35,216 bases of DNA. Origin: Nitrososphaerota archaeon (GTDB taxonomy: Archaea; Thermoproteota; Nitrososphaeria; Nitrososphaerales; Nitrosopumilaceae). The translations under genes and the position numbers were made by a program. The DNA lies in NCBI GenBank assembly GCA_028820595.1, contig JAPPIP010000124.1:1-35216 (forward strand). Reading direction: 5' to 3'. Of this stretch, positions 1 to 9,297 are shown in pieces. Every line of letters starts with the position of its first letter. Positions within the stretch are counted from its first letter, which is position 1. Below the pieces are notes generated by a model. That model had not been told where the DNA came from. It worked only from the letters and a program-made list of their open reading frames with translations, and ran no database searches.

Positions 1-148
1 CACATTTTCCTAATTTTGAATGAACATATCAGTCATGCAGCTTGGTTCACACATTATAACATATGCAGCAATGCAGTTCTGCCGCTTGACAGATCCATCA
101 AGTTCCAAAACTTTTGATCGACACTACACAGTACAAACATCATAATAA

Positions 149-340
149 AAATGCCAAAACGTATTGATGGTGCCGCGACGACCCGGAGGGATTCGGCAGG
201 GTGTACCACCGGCGCAGCCTGTGGAGACGGCATTCTCCGTCATCAAGGAGAGGTTCGGCGCGGTCTCCCGCGCAAGGACACTTGCCATGCGGAAGCAGCA
301 GCCCGTCCTCAAGTGCGCCTGTTACAACCTCGTCGCCTAG
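149..340 (+). pseudogene. Transposase C-terminal remnant (DDE, IS4/IS5-like)
   Basis: The open frame ending at the TAG at 338-340 reads ETAFSVIKERFG, then a short Arg-rich stretch and CACYNLVA at the end. This is the usual last part of DDE transposases of the IS4/IS5/IS1182 type: the catalytic Glu region followed by a K/R-rich helix and a terminal 'YN' motif. Only about 45 recognisable residues remain. The frame runs upstream to a TAA at 146-148 without any transposase-like sequence, so the 5' part is missing. I see no terminal inverted repeat nearby. Positions 1-148 are AT-rich and show no gene. It is a decayed insertion sequence; the exact family is uncertain. Confidence 0.6.
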
Positions 341-542
341 ACTCCCCCGCCGGCAGGGCTAGTCACACCCGGCGCATGCTGCGCACAAACCGTTGGCTGC
401 AACACGAAATCCGGGATTTCCACGCGCCGGCCTCCCGGATCGGCGGGAATTCCAGCATCTCCGCACATCCAAACGCGTCAAAATGAGCATAAATCTGGGG
501 CAGAAAAGTTCGAACTGGCATCTCTGAACTGCTTGCAAATAC

Positions 543-549
543 ATAAATT
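543..549 (+). promoter_or_regulatory. TATA-like box of the S30e gene
   Basis: ATAAATT is centred about 26 nt before the ATG at 571. This spacing is that of an archaeal TATA box driving a leaderless transcript. The rest of 341-570 shows no gene. Confidence 0.5.
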
Positions 550-570
550 CGTAGAAGAAGCCGCACCTTC

Positions 571-753
571 ATGGCAACTCACGGTTCACTCACAAAGGCG
601 GGCAAGGTCCGCGGCCAGACCCCCAAGGTAGAGGGCCGCAAGATTGTCGGAACGAGCTCCAGCCTCCGCAACAAGAGCAACTTTAGGAAGCGGTTCGTTC
701 TTGGAAGATTTCCGGGCCAGAACAAGCCGGGCCAGAGAAGGCGGAGGCGCTAG
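571..753 (+). CDS. rps30e: 30S ribosomal protein S30e
   Basis: This 60-residue, very basic protein begins MATHGSLTKAGKVRGQTPK and ends in a run of arginines. Both features are hallmarks of eukaryotic/archaeal ribosomal protein S30e, and the length is usual for the archaeal form. It binds rRNA in the small subunit near the decoding region. The ATG at 571 sits about 26 nt behind a TATA-like box, so the transcript is probably leaderless. The gene stands alone; the next gene is 110 nt downstream with its own TATA-like sequence. Confidence 0.95.
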   Translation: MATHGSLTKAGKVRGQTPKVEGRKIVGTSSSLRNKSNFRKRFVLGRFPGQNKPGQRRRRR

Positions 754-863
754 GCCCCTGTGCGTGGCGCGCCAAGGCGTGCCACGTCATACGGCACCGC
801 CGGGATGATTCGGATACGCCGCCGATTACGAAACAATATCTAGGAGATTGCCACAGTGAAGAA

Positions 864-1913
864 ATGCAAGGGAGCGTCGGACAGGCCGCCGGAATCGACC
901 ATCGGCGGGCGGCGCCTGTCGTCGTTCTGGCGCTGCTTGCGGCAGCCGGCGGCATTGCCGTGGCTGCATCTGTTGACGGGGGCGCGTATGCGCAACAGCA
1001 GCAAGGCGGCGAGCGCCTTGAGTTTTACACCAACAGCAAGGTGTACGCACCGGACCACAAGCTCCAGGTGTACGGCATAGGGCTTCCAGAGGAGACCCTC
1101 ATCGTGCGCCTCTTTGCGCCGGACGGTTCCATTGCAAAGTTCGATCAGATTACCACCGATCCGGACGGCGCGTTTAACTATGATCTGCTGATCTGGCCGC
1201 AGCCGTCTTCCAGCTTTTCATACGGGACGTACGCGGTGGAGGCCATCAGCACGGCACAGAACGGCGCGTCGCGCATAATAGACGTGAGATTCTCCTCGAC
1301 GTCTGATCTAGTCGACGTGCCGGTGGAGCGCTATATCAACACGCTGGTCTTTGCGCCGGAGACGGCCGCCATCAACCAGCCGTTCCGGGTGTTCGTGCAG
1401 ACCACCAGCGACGGGCTGCTCATTGGAAACGACCCGTCGGATCTATTGGAGAGCACGCACGTGCACCTGCCGTCTGGCGCATACGTGCCGCTTTCCGAAT
1501 CATTTGAGACGCTGCACCAGGGCCTGTACTTTGTAGAATACGTCCCGACAGAAGAGGGCACGCACATATTCCACGTGGTGGCCTTCAACCGCGGGACCAC
1601 GTCGCACGGCTCGGCCGCCACCAACGTACTGAGCCAGGATCTGGGCGGAATCTCAGAGCAGATAATCTCACTCAACAGGATCCTGGACGAGACCTCCGAG
1701 GAGCTCGACGTGCTAAAGTCCGAGATAGAGGGGTTCGACTCGACGCTTGACCAGGCAAGCAGCAAGATAGACGAGAGCACGGGAACCATATCCACGTCGG
1801 TGGCCTTTATAAGCGAGGCATCCTCGCAGCTCAACTCGCTCCTGTTTCCGATTATAGCCTCGATCGGGATCATCGTGGCGCTCCAGATTGCAATACTTGC
1901 ACGCCGCAGGTGA
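864..1913 (+). CDS. Predicted exported, membrane-anchored Ig-like/coiled-coil protein
   Basis: I do not recognise a named family. The 349-residue protein has an N-terminal hydrophobic signal segment (about residues 17-36) with AYAQQQQ after it, a likely cleavage region. Next comes a region rich in beta-strand patterns (about 45-245). It holds two repeats of the type 'YAPDHKLQVYGIG' and 'INQPFRVFVQTTSDG', as in archaeal Ig-like or fibronectin-like surface domains. A polar heptad-like helix follows (about 258-325), then a C-terminal membrane helix (about 326-345) ended by ARRR. This gives an extracytoplasmic protein held by its C-terminus, with a short basic cytoplasmic tail. AATATCTA at 835-842 lies about 25 nt before the ATG. 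The next gene starts 39 nt downstream and encodes a secreted protease with a similar C-terminal anchor, so the two may work at the cell surface together (inference). Confidence 0.7.
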   Translation: MQGSVGQAAGIDHRRAAPVVVLALLAAAGGIAVAASVDGGAYAQQQQGGERLEFYTNSKVYAPDHKLQVYGIGLPEETLIVRLFAPDGSIAKFDQITTDPDGAFNYDLLIWPQPSSSFSYGTYAVEAISTAQNGASRIIDVRFSSTSDLVDVPVERYINTLVFAPETAAINQPFRVFVQTTSDGLLIGNDPSDLLESTHVHLPSGAYVPLSESFETLHQGLYFVEYVPTEEGTHIFHVVAFNRGTTSHGSAATNVLSQDLGGISEQIISLNRILDETSEELDVLKSEIEGFDSTLDQASSKIDESTGTISTSVAFISEASSQLNSLLFPIIASIGIIVALQIAILARRR

Positions 1914-1922
1914 CAGCTCACG

Positions 1923-1930
1923 GTTATAAT
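1923..1930 (+). promoter_or_regulatory. TATA-like box that decides the subtilase start
   Basis: GTTATAAT lies about 26 nt before the ATG at 1953. It overlaps the upstream in-frame ATG at 1929, so 1953 is the better start, with a leaderless transcript. Confidence 0.5.
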
Positions 1931-1952
1931 GCCCGGGGGCGTTATCGTCCGT

Positions 1953-4900
1953 ATGACTGCAAGAGACTACCGCGCGGGCGCCGCGGCAGCCTGCGCCGCC
2001 GTGGCCGTGCTGGCGGTGATGTCGGGTGCGGTGGCAGCGGCGGGGGCAGTACCAGGACTGATGCAGGGTCTGGGGCCCCTTGGCGCATACGATCCGTGGG
2101 CGGCGTACGGGACGGGCCCGGCCGCCGGCTCGGCCCTTGCCGCATCCCCCGCGTACGACGCGTCCCCATACAAGACGGCCGCCGCATCGTCCCCGGCGCC
2201 GCCATGGGCTCCGTCCTGGAGCATATTCTCAGAGGAGCCACCCGGGTGGCTTTGGCAAGGTTCGGACGCCGTGGGAACCTCCGCATATCGCGGGACTTAC
2301 GACTCTGCAATTATCAGGTTTGTCCCCGGATCCCTTGATGACAGCGCCGGCGGAAGCTGGGCGGACGGGGACAGCCGCCGCTACCTGGTCTTTGGCGACG
2401 GAAGCTGGGCGGATCGCGGCAATGCAGCGTCATCCGCATCACCGTTGGCACACTCAGCGCCATCATCGCCGTCCCCCGCCCAACCCCGCACGCTTCAGGA
2501 CGGTGCGGTCCAGCGGCCCGGCGGCGGATTTTTCACGACTGCCACACTGCACCCCGAGTCCGCATCCGATCTCTCCTCAAGGGGGTTCGTGGTAATCCCC
2601 GACAGGCCGCTTGACTTGCACGCGCCGCCCGCCGCCCCGGCAGGTTATACCACAGGTATGCCAGGCCTCAAGGAAGCCCCGCACCTACACGTTACGTCCG
2701 GCTCCGGCGGATCCGGCAGCGGGGACGCAACTGGCATGCTCGACATAGTGGGACTGGGAGCCGGCGGAGTGGATGGCGTCGGCATCGCCGAGAAATACGG
2801 AGCCACGGGCAGCGGCGTTACCATCGCCATCGTGGATACGGGCGTGGACTTTTCAAACCCCGACATTCAGCACGCGCTTGCAAGGGATCCCGCCACAAAC
2901 CATCCCGTCATGCTCGATCCCGACGGGCAGGGCATAGTCATAACCAACAGCACGTTTTATGCGAGCATATCGGACAGCGGCACGATCAGGAGCCATGCAG
3001 GGGAAGTTCCGGAGGGGTTTGACTCTGTCGTGTACGTGGCCGAAGATGGCGGCGTCTATCTGGATATAGAACAGGGCGGCGGGGGAACCACCATACCGGT
3101 GTACAACTCGCTCTACCCGCAGATCGGAAGCGCCCCCGTACTGAACGGGACGCTTGAGCACGACATGCGGATAGGACTCGACGACAGGGACTACATACGC
3201 TCGCAGAGCGGTGCGTACAGGCTGGGCGCGATATTCCAGATGGGCGCGCCGGGACTCGGGGACGGGCAGCCTGCCAAGATCCAGGTGGTGCCGGTTTTGG
3301 TGGTCGACTCCTCCCGGCCGGGCGTGTATGACACCATAATACCGGACATGAGCACCTCGTGGCAGGACTATACCCGCGGGCAGGACGCCCCAGAACTGGA
3401 CTTTGACTTTACAGACGAGCGCCCCATCGTACTTGGAAGCGGCGGGGAGTTTCTCTCGTACGACTCAGACGGGGACGGGACGGACGATTATACGGCAGGG
3501 ACGGCCGGGGCGAGGGTGCTGGACGTATTTGCCGTAATGAACAACACGCTGACGTCACACCAGAACGAGGCGCTCGGGGCGGTCAACGGGACGCTGCTTC
3601 CGGGACTCGACCCCGACGGCCGGTTCTTTGGCGTGATGAGCGACTACGAGGGGCACGGCACGGCGAGCTCCGCCACGATCGTGTCGGCGGGCAAGATGGC
3701 GTACGACATCTACAACGACACGAGCAGCTACGTCATAGGGGGCGTGGCGCCAGACGCGCGCATACTCCCGATAAAGGCGCTCTGGCTGGGGGACGCGCTG
3801 TACGGCTGGCTCTGGGCCGCCGGCTTTGACAACGAGGGCTCCGCGTGGTCGTACTCCGGGGCCCCGCGGGCCGACATCATATCGAACAGCTGGGGCGTCT
3901 CGGCGTTTCCAAACGTGGGCGCCGCGCCGGGCCATGACATGCTCTCCCTCGTAGTCGACATGCTTTCCGTGCCGCGCTCCTTTGATGACAGCTATCCCGG
4001 GGTGGTCGTCGTGTCTAGCGCCGGCAACTCGGGTCACGGGTACGGGACGCTCGGGACGCCGGGCGCGTCCTCCTTTGGGATATCTGCAGGAGCCAGTACG
4101 AACAACGTCTTTGTGGGGTACGGTCCCTTCAAGGACCAGCCGAGGTTTGGAGGCAGCGGCGGTGGCGGCGGCGAAGATAACGGCACCGGTACGACCGACC
4201 CCGCCCCGCGCTCGCACCACCGCGGACACGTGGTAGACTTTAGCGGCCGGGGCCCCGGCATAATCGGAGACGTCAGACCCGACATGGTCAGCGTTGGTGC
4301 GTACGGCTTCGTGCCCCGCAGCATGATGGGCGCGTCCCAGAATGCAGACACGCGTGACCCGTTCACGCTGTTCGGGGGGACCAGCATGGCTGGGCCCGCG
4401 ATAGCGGGCGCGGCGGCCGTGGTCATGAGCGAGATGACGGAGAGCCAGATCGATTACGACCCGTTTGTGATAAAGAACATCCTGATGTCCACCGCGCGCG
4501 ACATGGGCAACGATCCGTTCGTGCAGGGCGCGGGCCTCGCCGACGCGGGGGCCGCCCTAAGGTTCGTCCACAAAGAGGGCGGGATCTTTGTGGTGCACAA
4601 TGACGACTCCTATCAGAATATACGCGGCATGCTCCGGCCGGCGATATCGTCCGCAAACATCACGGACACGGGGATAGGCAAGTTCGACCTTCCCGACCGC
4701 GACATACCCATGACCGCGTGGTTTGCGGGCCACCTGCAGCCCGGCTCGAGGTCCACGGCCACGTTCACAATCGAGAATCCGGGGCCCGATGCAGTCGACG
4801 TGTCCATATCGCCGCAGAAGATGTCGCTTGTGAGTCACGCAAGTCTCAACGGCACCACCGTACCGCGGCAACAGGATCCCGTACTCAACGATACCGACGC

Positions 4901-6602
4901 GTACATTCCAAACTACGTGAGGCTCGCCGACGTGCGCCCCGACGAGGGCCTTGCGGGCCTGTTCGGCGATGGAAGGACGATTCCTGCCGACGCGTCGCTG
5001 CTTGTACTCAGCGTCAACTTTGCATTCTCCGATTTCATGAACATGTCCGCCGACGTGTACGCCGATGACATAGGGATAGCCTCCCTGTACCTGTACGACT
5101 GGGTTGACAGAGACGGGGATCTGGAGATAACGAGTGACGAACTTCTGCTTGTGACGCGGGGCGGCTCGTGGGGTACGACGCAGGAGATCCGAGTGTCGGA
5201 TCCTGCCGACAAGTTTGAGGGCGTTCCGATGGCCGGAATATATCCGGTGCCGCTCAGATACTCCTACTGGGTGGGGCCCAACGGCGCCAACGCGACGGCG
5301 CTGGACTATACGGTGTCTGCAAGCTATTACGCGAGGGAGAAGTGGGAGGACGTCTGGCCGGCGCTGCCCTCGGTATCCGTCCCGCCGCAGGACTCAAGGC
5401 AGGTTGACGTCACGCTGATCATACCCGACGATGCAGGCGCGGGCATACACCACGGGTTCGTCGCCTTTGAGGGCGATCACCATGCTGCAAACGTGCCGGT
5501 GTCGTTTGCAGTAACGCCTGTCATACAGGATGCGGGCTCCCGGATCGTCTTTGGCGGCGGAGGCGCCCTGGCAAACGCGTCAGGATCCGGGACGGCGGAG
5601 GCATCCCCGCCATACCCGGACGTCACGTACTCCAACGGCCATACGAGGGGCGCCTTTGACATGGTGGGGCGCTACATGGCCGGGGACTGGCGGCACCACC
5701 ACTTTGAGGTTGCAGACCCGGCCATAAGCGCGGCCTCGGTCAGGATATCCTGGGTGTCGGAAGACACGAGCGTGTCTGCATTCGTGGCCGATCCCGCGGG
5801 CCGCATAATCCAGACAAACGTCCCGTCCGGCGTCTTCGGGCACTTTCTCGACTGGCCGTCAGTCGACTGGCTTGGCCGCACGCCGTTCAGCGAGGGCGGG
5901 GGGTTCTATCCCGTATCCGGTGGCACGGAGGGCGCAACGTCCACGTTCATGACGGTTCCAATCAATGGCACCGGGACGTACGCCATAATGACCCACACGA
6001 CCCTGTACGGGGGAGACTCGGTCACAGAACCCGTAGGCATAGAGGTCAGATTCTATGGCGGTGGTGTGGGTGATGAGGGTGATAGATATAGCGACAACGG
6101 CGCAAGGCACAATACCGGCAGCTCCGGGCCTGGCACGGGCGCCGGCCCGATGGATCCCGCCGACGGCGCAGACAGCGGCGATAACTATAGTCACGATCCT
6201 GATGCTGCGCAGAAAGACACAACTAAGGACGGGGCGGCCACGGACGGTGGGGCGGCACCCGCACCGGCATCCCCGCCCGAATCTGCTGCCCACGACACTC
6301 AACTGCCTGCTGCAGACGACATAAGCCAGCCTGCTGCAGGCTCATTGTCTGCAGTAACCGCCAGAGAGGCCGGCCCCGGGTTTGGTACGGGCGCCGTAGC
6401 TGGTTTGGTGGCGGGCGCCGCCATAACGGCCGCGGTTTTCATAGTGATCAAAAGAACCGGGCCGGCATCAGTGAGGCCAGCGCCGCCTAATGCTGATGTT
6501 GCCGGCGCAGTGCATGGCAATGGCAATGACAGCCGCCGCAGTGGCCACACCGGCGGCGACGGCGACGGCGACAACAAGAACGCCAGATACGGCGCGCTCT
6601 GA
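1953..6602 (+). CDS. Giant membrane-anchored subtilase (S8 serine protease)
   Basis: This is a 1549-residue secreted serine endopeptidase. A hydrophobic signal segment lies at about residues 12-35, followed by a Pro/Ala/Ser-rich propeptide-like region to about 285. The S8 residues are all present: Asp295 in IVDTGVDFSNPD, His568 in YEGHGTASS, oxyanion Asn692 in SSAGNSG and Ser811 in GGTSMAGP. The Asp-His interval is about 273 residues, far longer than in classical subtilisins; a long insert there is known from pyrolysin/tripeptidyl-peptidase II-like subtilases. The insert holds an acidic DSDGDGTDD stretch that could bind calcium. Beta-rich C-terminal domains follow, then an Asp/Gly/Ala low-complexity linker (about 1395-1490) and one membrane helix (about 1500-1522) with a basic KR boundary and a short hydrophilic tail. 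It should face outside. An alternative start is the ATG at 1929; 1953 fits the TATA box. Confidence 0.9.
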   Translation: MTARDYRAGAAAACAAVAVLAVMSGAVAAAGAVPGLMQGLGPLGAYDPWAAYGTGPAAGSALAASPAYDASPYKTAAASSPAPPWAPSWSIFSEEPPGWLWQGSDAVGTSAYRGTYDSAIIRFVPGSLDDSAGGSWADGDSRRYLVFGDGSWADRGNAASSASPLAHSAPSSPSPAQPRTLQDGAVQRPGGGFFTTATLHPESASDLSSRGFVVIPDRPLDLHAPPAAPAGYTTGMPGLKEAPHLHVTSGSGGSGSGDATGMLDIVGLGAGGVDGVGIAEKYGATGSGVTIAIVDTGVDFSNPDIQHALARDPATNHPVMLDPDGQGIVITNSTFYASISDSGTIRSHAGEVPEGFDSVVYVAEDGGVYLDIEQGGGGTTIPVYNSLYPQIGSAPVLNGTLEHDMRIGLDDRDYIRSQSGAYRLGAIFQMGAPGLGDGQPAKIQVVPVLVVDSSRPGVYDTIIPDMSTSWQDYTRGQDAPELDFDFTDERPIVLGSGGEFLSYDSDGDGTDDYTAGTAGARVLDVFAVMNNTLTSHQNEALGAVNGTLLPGLDPDGRFFGVMSDYEGHGTASSATIVSAGKMAYDIYNDTSSYVIGGVAPDARILPIKALWLGDALYGWLWAAGFDNEGSAWSYSGAPRADIISNSWGVSAFPNVGAAPGHDMLSLVVDMLSVPRSFDDSYPGVVVVSSAGNSGHGYGTLGTPGASSFGISAGASTNNVFVGYGPFKDQPRFGGSGGGGGEDNGTGTTDPAPRSHHRGHVVDFSGRGPGIIGDVRPDMVSVGAYGFVPRSMMGASQNADTRDPFTLFGGTSMAGPAIAGAAAVVMSEMTESQIDYDPFVIKNILMSTARDMGNDPFVQGAGLADAGAALRFVHKEGGIFVVHNDDSYQNIRGMLRPAISSANITDTGIGKFDLPDRDIPMTAWFAGHLQPGSRSTATFTIENPGPDAVDVSISPQKMSLVSHASLNGTTVPRQQDPVLNDTDAYIPNYVRLADVRPDEGLAGLFGDGRTIPADASLLVLSVNFAFSDFMNMSADVYADDIGIASLYLYDWVDRDGDLEITSDELLLVTRGGSWGTTQEIRVSDPADKFEGVPMAGIYPVPLRYSYWVGPNGANATALDYTVSASYYAREKWEDVWPALPSVSVPPQDSRQVDVTLIIPDDAGAGIHHGFVAFEGDHHAANVPVSFAVTPVIQDAGSRIVFGGGGALANASGSGTAEASPPYPDVTYSNGHTRGAFDMVGRYMAGDWRHHHFEVADPAISAASVRISWVSEDTSVSAFVADPAGRIIQTNVPSGVFGHFLDWPSVDWLGRTPFSEGGGFYPVSGGTEGATSTFMTVPINGTGTYAIMTHTTLYGGDSVTEPVGIEVRFYGGGVGDEGDRYSDNGARHNTGSSGPGTGAGPMDPADGADSGDNYSHDPDAAQKDTTKDGAATDGGAAPAPASPPESAAHDTQLPAADDISQPAAGSLSAVTAREAGPGFGTGAVAGLVAGAAITAAVFIVIKRTGPASVRPAPPNADVAGAVHGNGNDSRRSGHTGGDGDGDNKNARYGAL

Positions 6603-6630
6603 TCCGGGTTCCGGGTGCGCGCCAATCCGC

Positions 6631-7362
6631 TTAGTTTGTCTTGATTCTCACAGCGTCTTGGCTCTCACATACCGCATAATTGCGCAGCACCGTGTCAATG
6701 CAGTAATGCGCCGAATCCGGCGAGATTTTTCGCCGCACCGCCGAATCCCTGGTATGCCCGAATATCTGTCTCGTGTGCGGTATGTCCACAAACTCGCCAT
6801 AGTCGCACCATATCAGGCCGCCCACGCTGTTGGGCCCGCCCCTGCTGCGCCCGGCCTCCAAAAACGGGTGCGGGACGCTCACGTCCGACGCCCCGGCAAG
6901 ATCCTCTGCTGCGCGGCAGAGGACATCCTGCACAGTCTCCGATTCGGTCCTGCGCTGCTGCACGTACAACTTGTTTGAGAATCCGGCATGAGTGCACAGC
7001 CACCCGGTACCCGCCGCCCCTATCCAGTAATAGAGGCGCAGCTTGGCCCAGTCTATCCCGTACGAGTCGATGACGCGCCGCTTGGCATCCGAGTACCCGC
7101 TGCACCTGTAATCTGCATTGCCCGTCATATAGTGCAGGTCGTGGTTCCCAAGCAGGTGTATCCTGCCGCCCTCCTCACCGTCGTACTCTAGAGAGCGCGC
7201 GAGCCACCCTGCGGTCCGTTCCGCCATCTCCGGACCGTCGCCAAAGTCGTCAAAATAGTCGCCCAGAAATACAGTCAGGTCAGGGCGCTCCCGGCTTATT
7301 ATCTCCTCTGCCGTCTGATACCGGTGGTGTATGTCCGGTATGACGAGGGTCTTTTTCCCCAT
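6631..7362 (-). CDS. Calcineurin-like metallophosphoesterase
   Basis: This 243-residue protein carries the metallophosphoesterase motifs in order: Asp10-x-His12 (PDIHHR), Gly34-Asp35 (GDYFDD), GNHD at 72-75, His125 in THAG and His203 in FGHT. These residues bind the two metal ions. The GDYFDDFGDG and GNHD spacing resembles protein-phosphatase/Ap4A-hydrolase-like members. The substrate cannot be told from sequence. The ATG at 7362 (MGKKTLVIPD) is preferred because the first motif lies close to it. An upstream in-frame ATG at 7380 would add six residues. The gene converges on the subtilase with 28 nt between the stops. Confidence 0.88.
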   Translation of the reverse strand: MGKKTLVIPDIHHRYQTAEEIISRERPDLTVFLGDYFDDFGDGPEMAERTAGWLARSLEYDGEEGGRIHLLGNHDLHYMTGNADYRCSGYSDAKRRVIDSYGIDWAKLRLYYWIGAAGTGWLCTHAGFSNKLYVQQRRTESETVQDVLCRAAEDLAGASDVSVPHPFLEAGRSRGGPNSVGGLIWCDYGEFVDIPHTRQIFGHTRDSAVRRKISPDSAHYCIDTVLRNYAVCESQDAVRIKTN

Positions 7363-7486
7363 GGCGTGCCTGCGGCACATGGGCTAATACCTGTTTGCCG
7401 CATCCCGTGCGGCAGTACCCCGGGATCAGCGCGTACTGCCGATACACCGCCGCATGGAAATGCGACGGTTCTAGTACCGTACCCAT

Positions 7487-7507
7487 CAAATAGATATCTT
7501 TATTATA
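7487..7507 (+). promoter_or_regulatory. TATA-like region of radA
   Basis: An AT-rich stretch holds two possible boxes. One (AAATAGATATC) is about 28 nt before the ATG at 7520; the other (TTTATTATA) is about 26 nt before the in-frame ATG at 7529. The second would give a protein three residues shorter. Confidence 0.45.
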
Positions 7508-7519
7508 CCGTACTTTTTT

Positions 7520-8770
7520 ATGCCACATATGGAGGACATGAAACTCAGCAGCTTGGAGGGCGTCGGCCCAGTTACAACACGCAAGCTGTCTGATGCGGGA
7601 ATCCACAACGTCATGGATCTCATAGTCCGCGGCCCCGTCGAAATCTCGGAGATAACCGGGATGGAGAAGGACACCGCAGAGAAGATCGTCAACAAGGCCA
7701 GGCAGCACCTGGTCGACGGCGGCAAGCTGGCCGGGGACTTTGTGAGCGCAAGCGAGATCTACGATAACAGGCAGAAGATCGGGCGTATTACGACCGGTAC
7801 CGACTGCCTCGACTCCCTCTTTGGCGGAGGACTTGAAACCCAGGCACTTACCGAGGTGTACGGCGAGTTTGGATGCGGCAAGACGCAGTTCGCCCACACC
7901 ATGTCGGTGATGGTCCAGAGATCCAAGGAGGAGGGGGGACTCGAGGGCGGTGTTCTGTACATAGACACGGAGAACACGTTTAGGCCCGAGAGGATCGTCT
8001 CGATTGCAAAGGCCCACGGCATGGATCCCCTGCAGGTTCTGCAGAACATTACCGTGGCGCGCGCGCACAGCAGCTCGCACCAGACGCTGATTCTGGAGAG
8101 CGCGGGTCCGGTAATCGAGGCAAACAACATCAAACTGATTGTTGCAGACTCGGCAGTCGGGCTGTTCCGTTCCGAATACCTCGGACGCGGGACCCTATCA
8201 AACAGGCAGCAGAAGATCAACCATTTCGTACACCTGCTGTCCCGCTATGCAGAGATCTACAACTGCGCCGCAATTGCAACCAACCAGGTCATGGCATCCC
8301 CGGACGTCTTCTTCGGGGATCCGACCCGGCCCATAGGCGGAAACGTAGTCGCCCATACGAGCACCTACCGGATCTACTTTAAAAAGGCCGGCAAGAAGCG
8401 GATCGCCCGCATGGTCGACAGCCCGCACCATCCAGAGGAGGAGGTACTCTTCGCCCTGGGCGAGGCAGGCGTAATGGACCTCGAGGATGCAGAGGCCGCG
8501 GCCAAGACAAGAAAGACAAAGTCTGCTACCACCGCGGCCGTGGCGACCACCGCGGCAGTGGCAAAACCCGAGGATGCGGCGCCTGCCGATCCCAAGGCAC
8601 CCTCTCCTGCTGCCGCCTCCAAGGCCAAGGCTGCCCCCGCCAGAAAGGCAAAATCTGCAAAGACCGCAGACGATGCCGCCCCGGCAACGGAGTCCGCAAC
8701 GGACGCCCCGGAGGCGGCCGACCTTGACGAGGAGATAGACCTCACAGATGTAGAGCTCTCCGACGAGTAG
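7520..8770 (+). CDS. radA: DNA repair and recombination protein RadA
   Basis: RadA is the archaeal RecA/Rad51 recombinase; it forms filaments on single-stranded DNA and drives strand exchange. The N-terminus holds a helix-hairpin-helix DNA-binding domain (about residues 6-65, with LEGVGPVTTRKLSDAGI). The ATPase core has Walker A GEFGCGKTQ (Lys121) and Walker B LIVADS (Asp210), with the L1/L2 DNA-binding loop region near 220-290. Archaeal RadA proteins are usually about 320-350 residues; this one has 416. The excess is a C-terminal tail from about residue 330, very rich in Ala, Lys and Pro and ending in an acidic stretch. A T-rich terminator follows the stop. The start could also be the ATG at 7529. 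Confidence 0.95.
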   Translation: MPHMEDMKLSSLEGVGPVTTRKLSDAGIHNVMDLIVRGPVEISEITGMEKDTAEKIVNKARQHLVDGGKLAGDFVSASEIYDNRQKIGRITTGTDCLDSLFGGGLETQALTEVYGEFGCGKTQFAHTMSVMVQRSKEEGGLEGGVLYIDTENTFRPERIVSIAKAHGMDPLQVLQNITVARAHSSSHQTLILESAGPVIEANNIKLIVADSAVGLFRSEYLGRGTLSNRQQKINHFVHLLSRYAEIYNCAAIATNQVMASPDVFFGDPTRPIGGNVVAHTSTYRIYFKKAGKKRIARMVDSPHHPEEEVLFALGEAGVMDLEDAEAAAKTRKTKSATTAAVATTAAVAKPEDAAPADPKAPSPAAASKAKAAPARKAKSAKTADDAAPATESATDAPEAADLDEEIDLTDVELSDE

Positions 8771-8778
8771 CTTCTATT

Positions 8779-8797
8779 CCTTTTTTTTCTTTTCTTC
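8779..8797 (+). terminator. T-rich terminator after radA
   Basis: Nine nt after the radA stop the plus strand runs into a pyrimidine tract with T8 and further T runs. Oligo-T stretches of this kind end transcription in archaea. The rest of 8798-8965 shows no gene. Confidence 0.6.
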
Positions 8798-8965
8798 AAA
8801 GACGCGGAAACCGCCGTCCGCGCCAGGACAGGCCCGGCGAGCTGCCGCCTTCTTGCACGGCGGCCTGGGGGCGGCCCGAGACCATACCCGTAACACTGCT
8901 GTCAGGCAATGGAAACCGGCGGAGCCTGCGACAACTGCCGGCGCGAGGGCCTGCAGGTATACTAG

Positions 8966-8973
8966 ATTAAATA
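8966..8973 (+). promoter_or_regulatory. TATA box of the L21e-RpoF operon
   Basis: ATTAAATA is centred about 25 nt before the L21e ATG at 8995, fitting a leaderless archaeal transcript. Confidence 0.6.
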
Positions 8974-8994
8974 GGGTTCCGAGCCCGCCCCTGC

Positions 8995-9297
8995 ATGGCA
9001 ACCAAAAAGTCGCACGGCCGCTCCCACGGGTTCAGGCACAAGTCCCGCTCCGTCATGAAGAAAAGGGCGCCCCGCGGCGTGTCATTTCTGTTGCGCGAAT
9101 ACCAGACGGGACAGCAGGCGCTCGTCATAATAGACCCGCGGCAGCACAAGGGGCTCCCACACAGGAGATACCACGGCAAGGTCGGGGTCGTAACTGAGGT
9201 GGGCCGGAGGGCCATAACGCTTGACGTAAAGCTTGGGAACAAGACCAAAACCTTAATCACTAGGCTGGATCACATAAAGCCGTTCGGTGTGTCGTAA
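8995..9297 (+). CDS. rpl21e: 50S ribosomal protein L21e
   Basis: This 100-residue basic protein of the large ribosomal subunit opens with a Lys/Arg/His-rich tail (KKSHGRSHGFRHKSRS). The L21e core follows, with HKGLPHRRYHGKVGVV and a C-terminal RLDHIKPF. Length and motifs match archaeal L21e, an SH3-like barrel bound to 23S rRNA. It is the first gene of a conserved archaeal informational cluster. Its TAA overlaps the rpoF ATG by one base (TAATG), so the two are probably translationally coupled. Confidence 0.95.
   Translation: MATKKSHGRSHGFRHKSRSVMKKRAPRGVSFLLREYQTGQQALVIIDPRQHKGLPHRRYHGKVGVVTEVGRRAITLDVKLGNKTKTLITRLDHIKPFGVS

Noticed and set aside
151-486. A 111-codon plus-strand frame at the left end
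   Set aside because: It overlaps the transposase remnant in a different frame; the frame ending at 340 is the one with transposase sequence.
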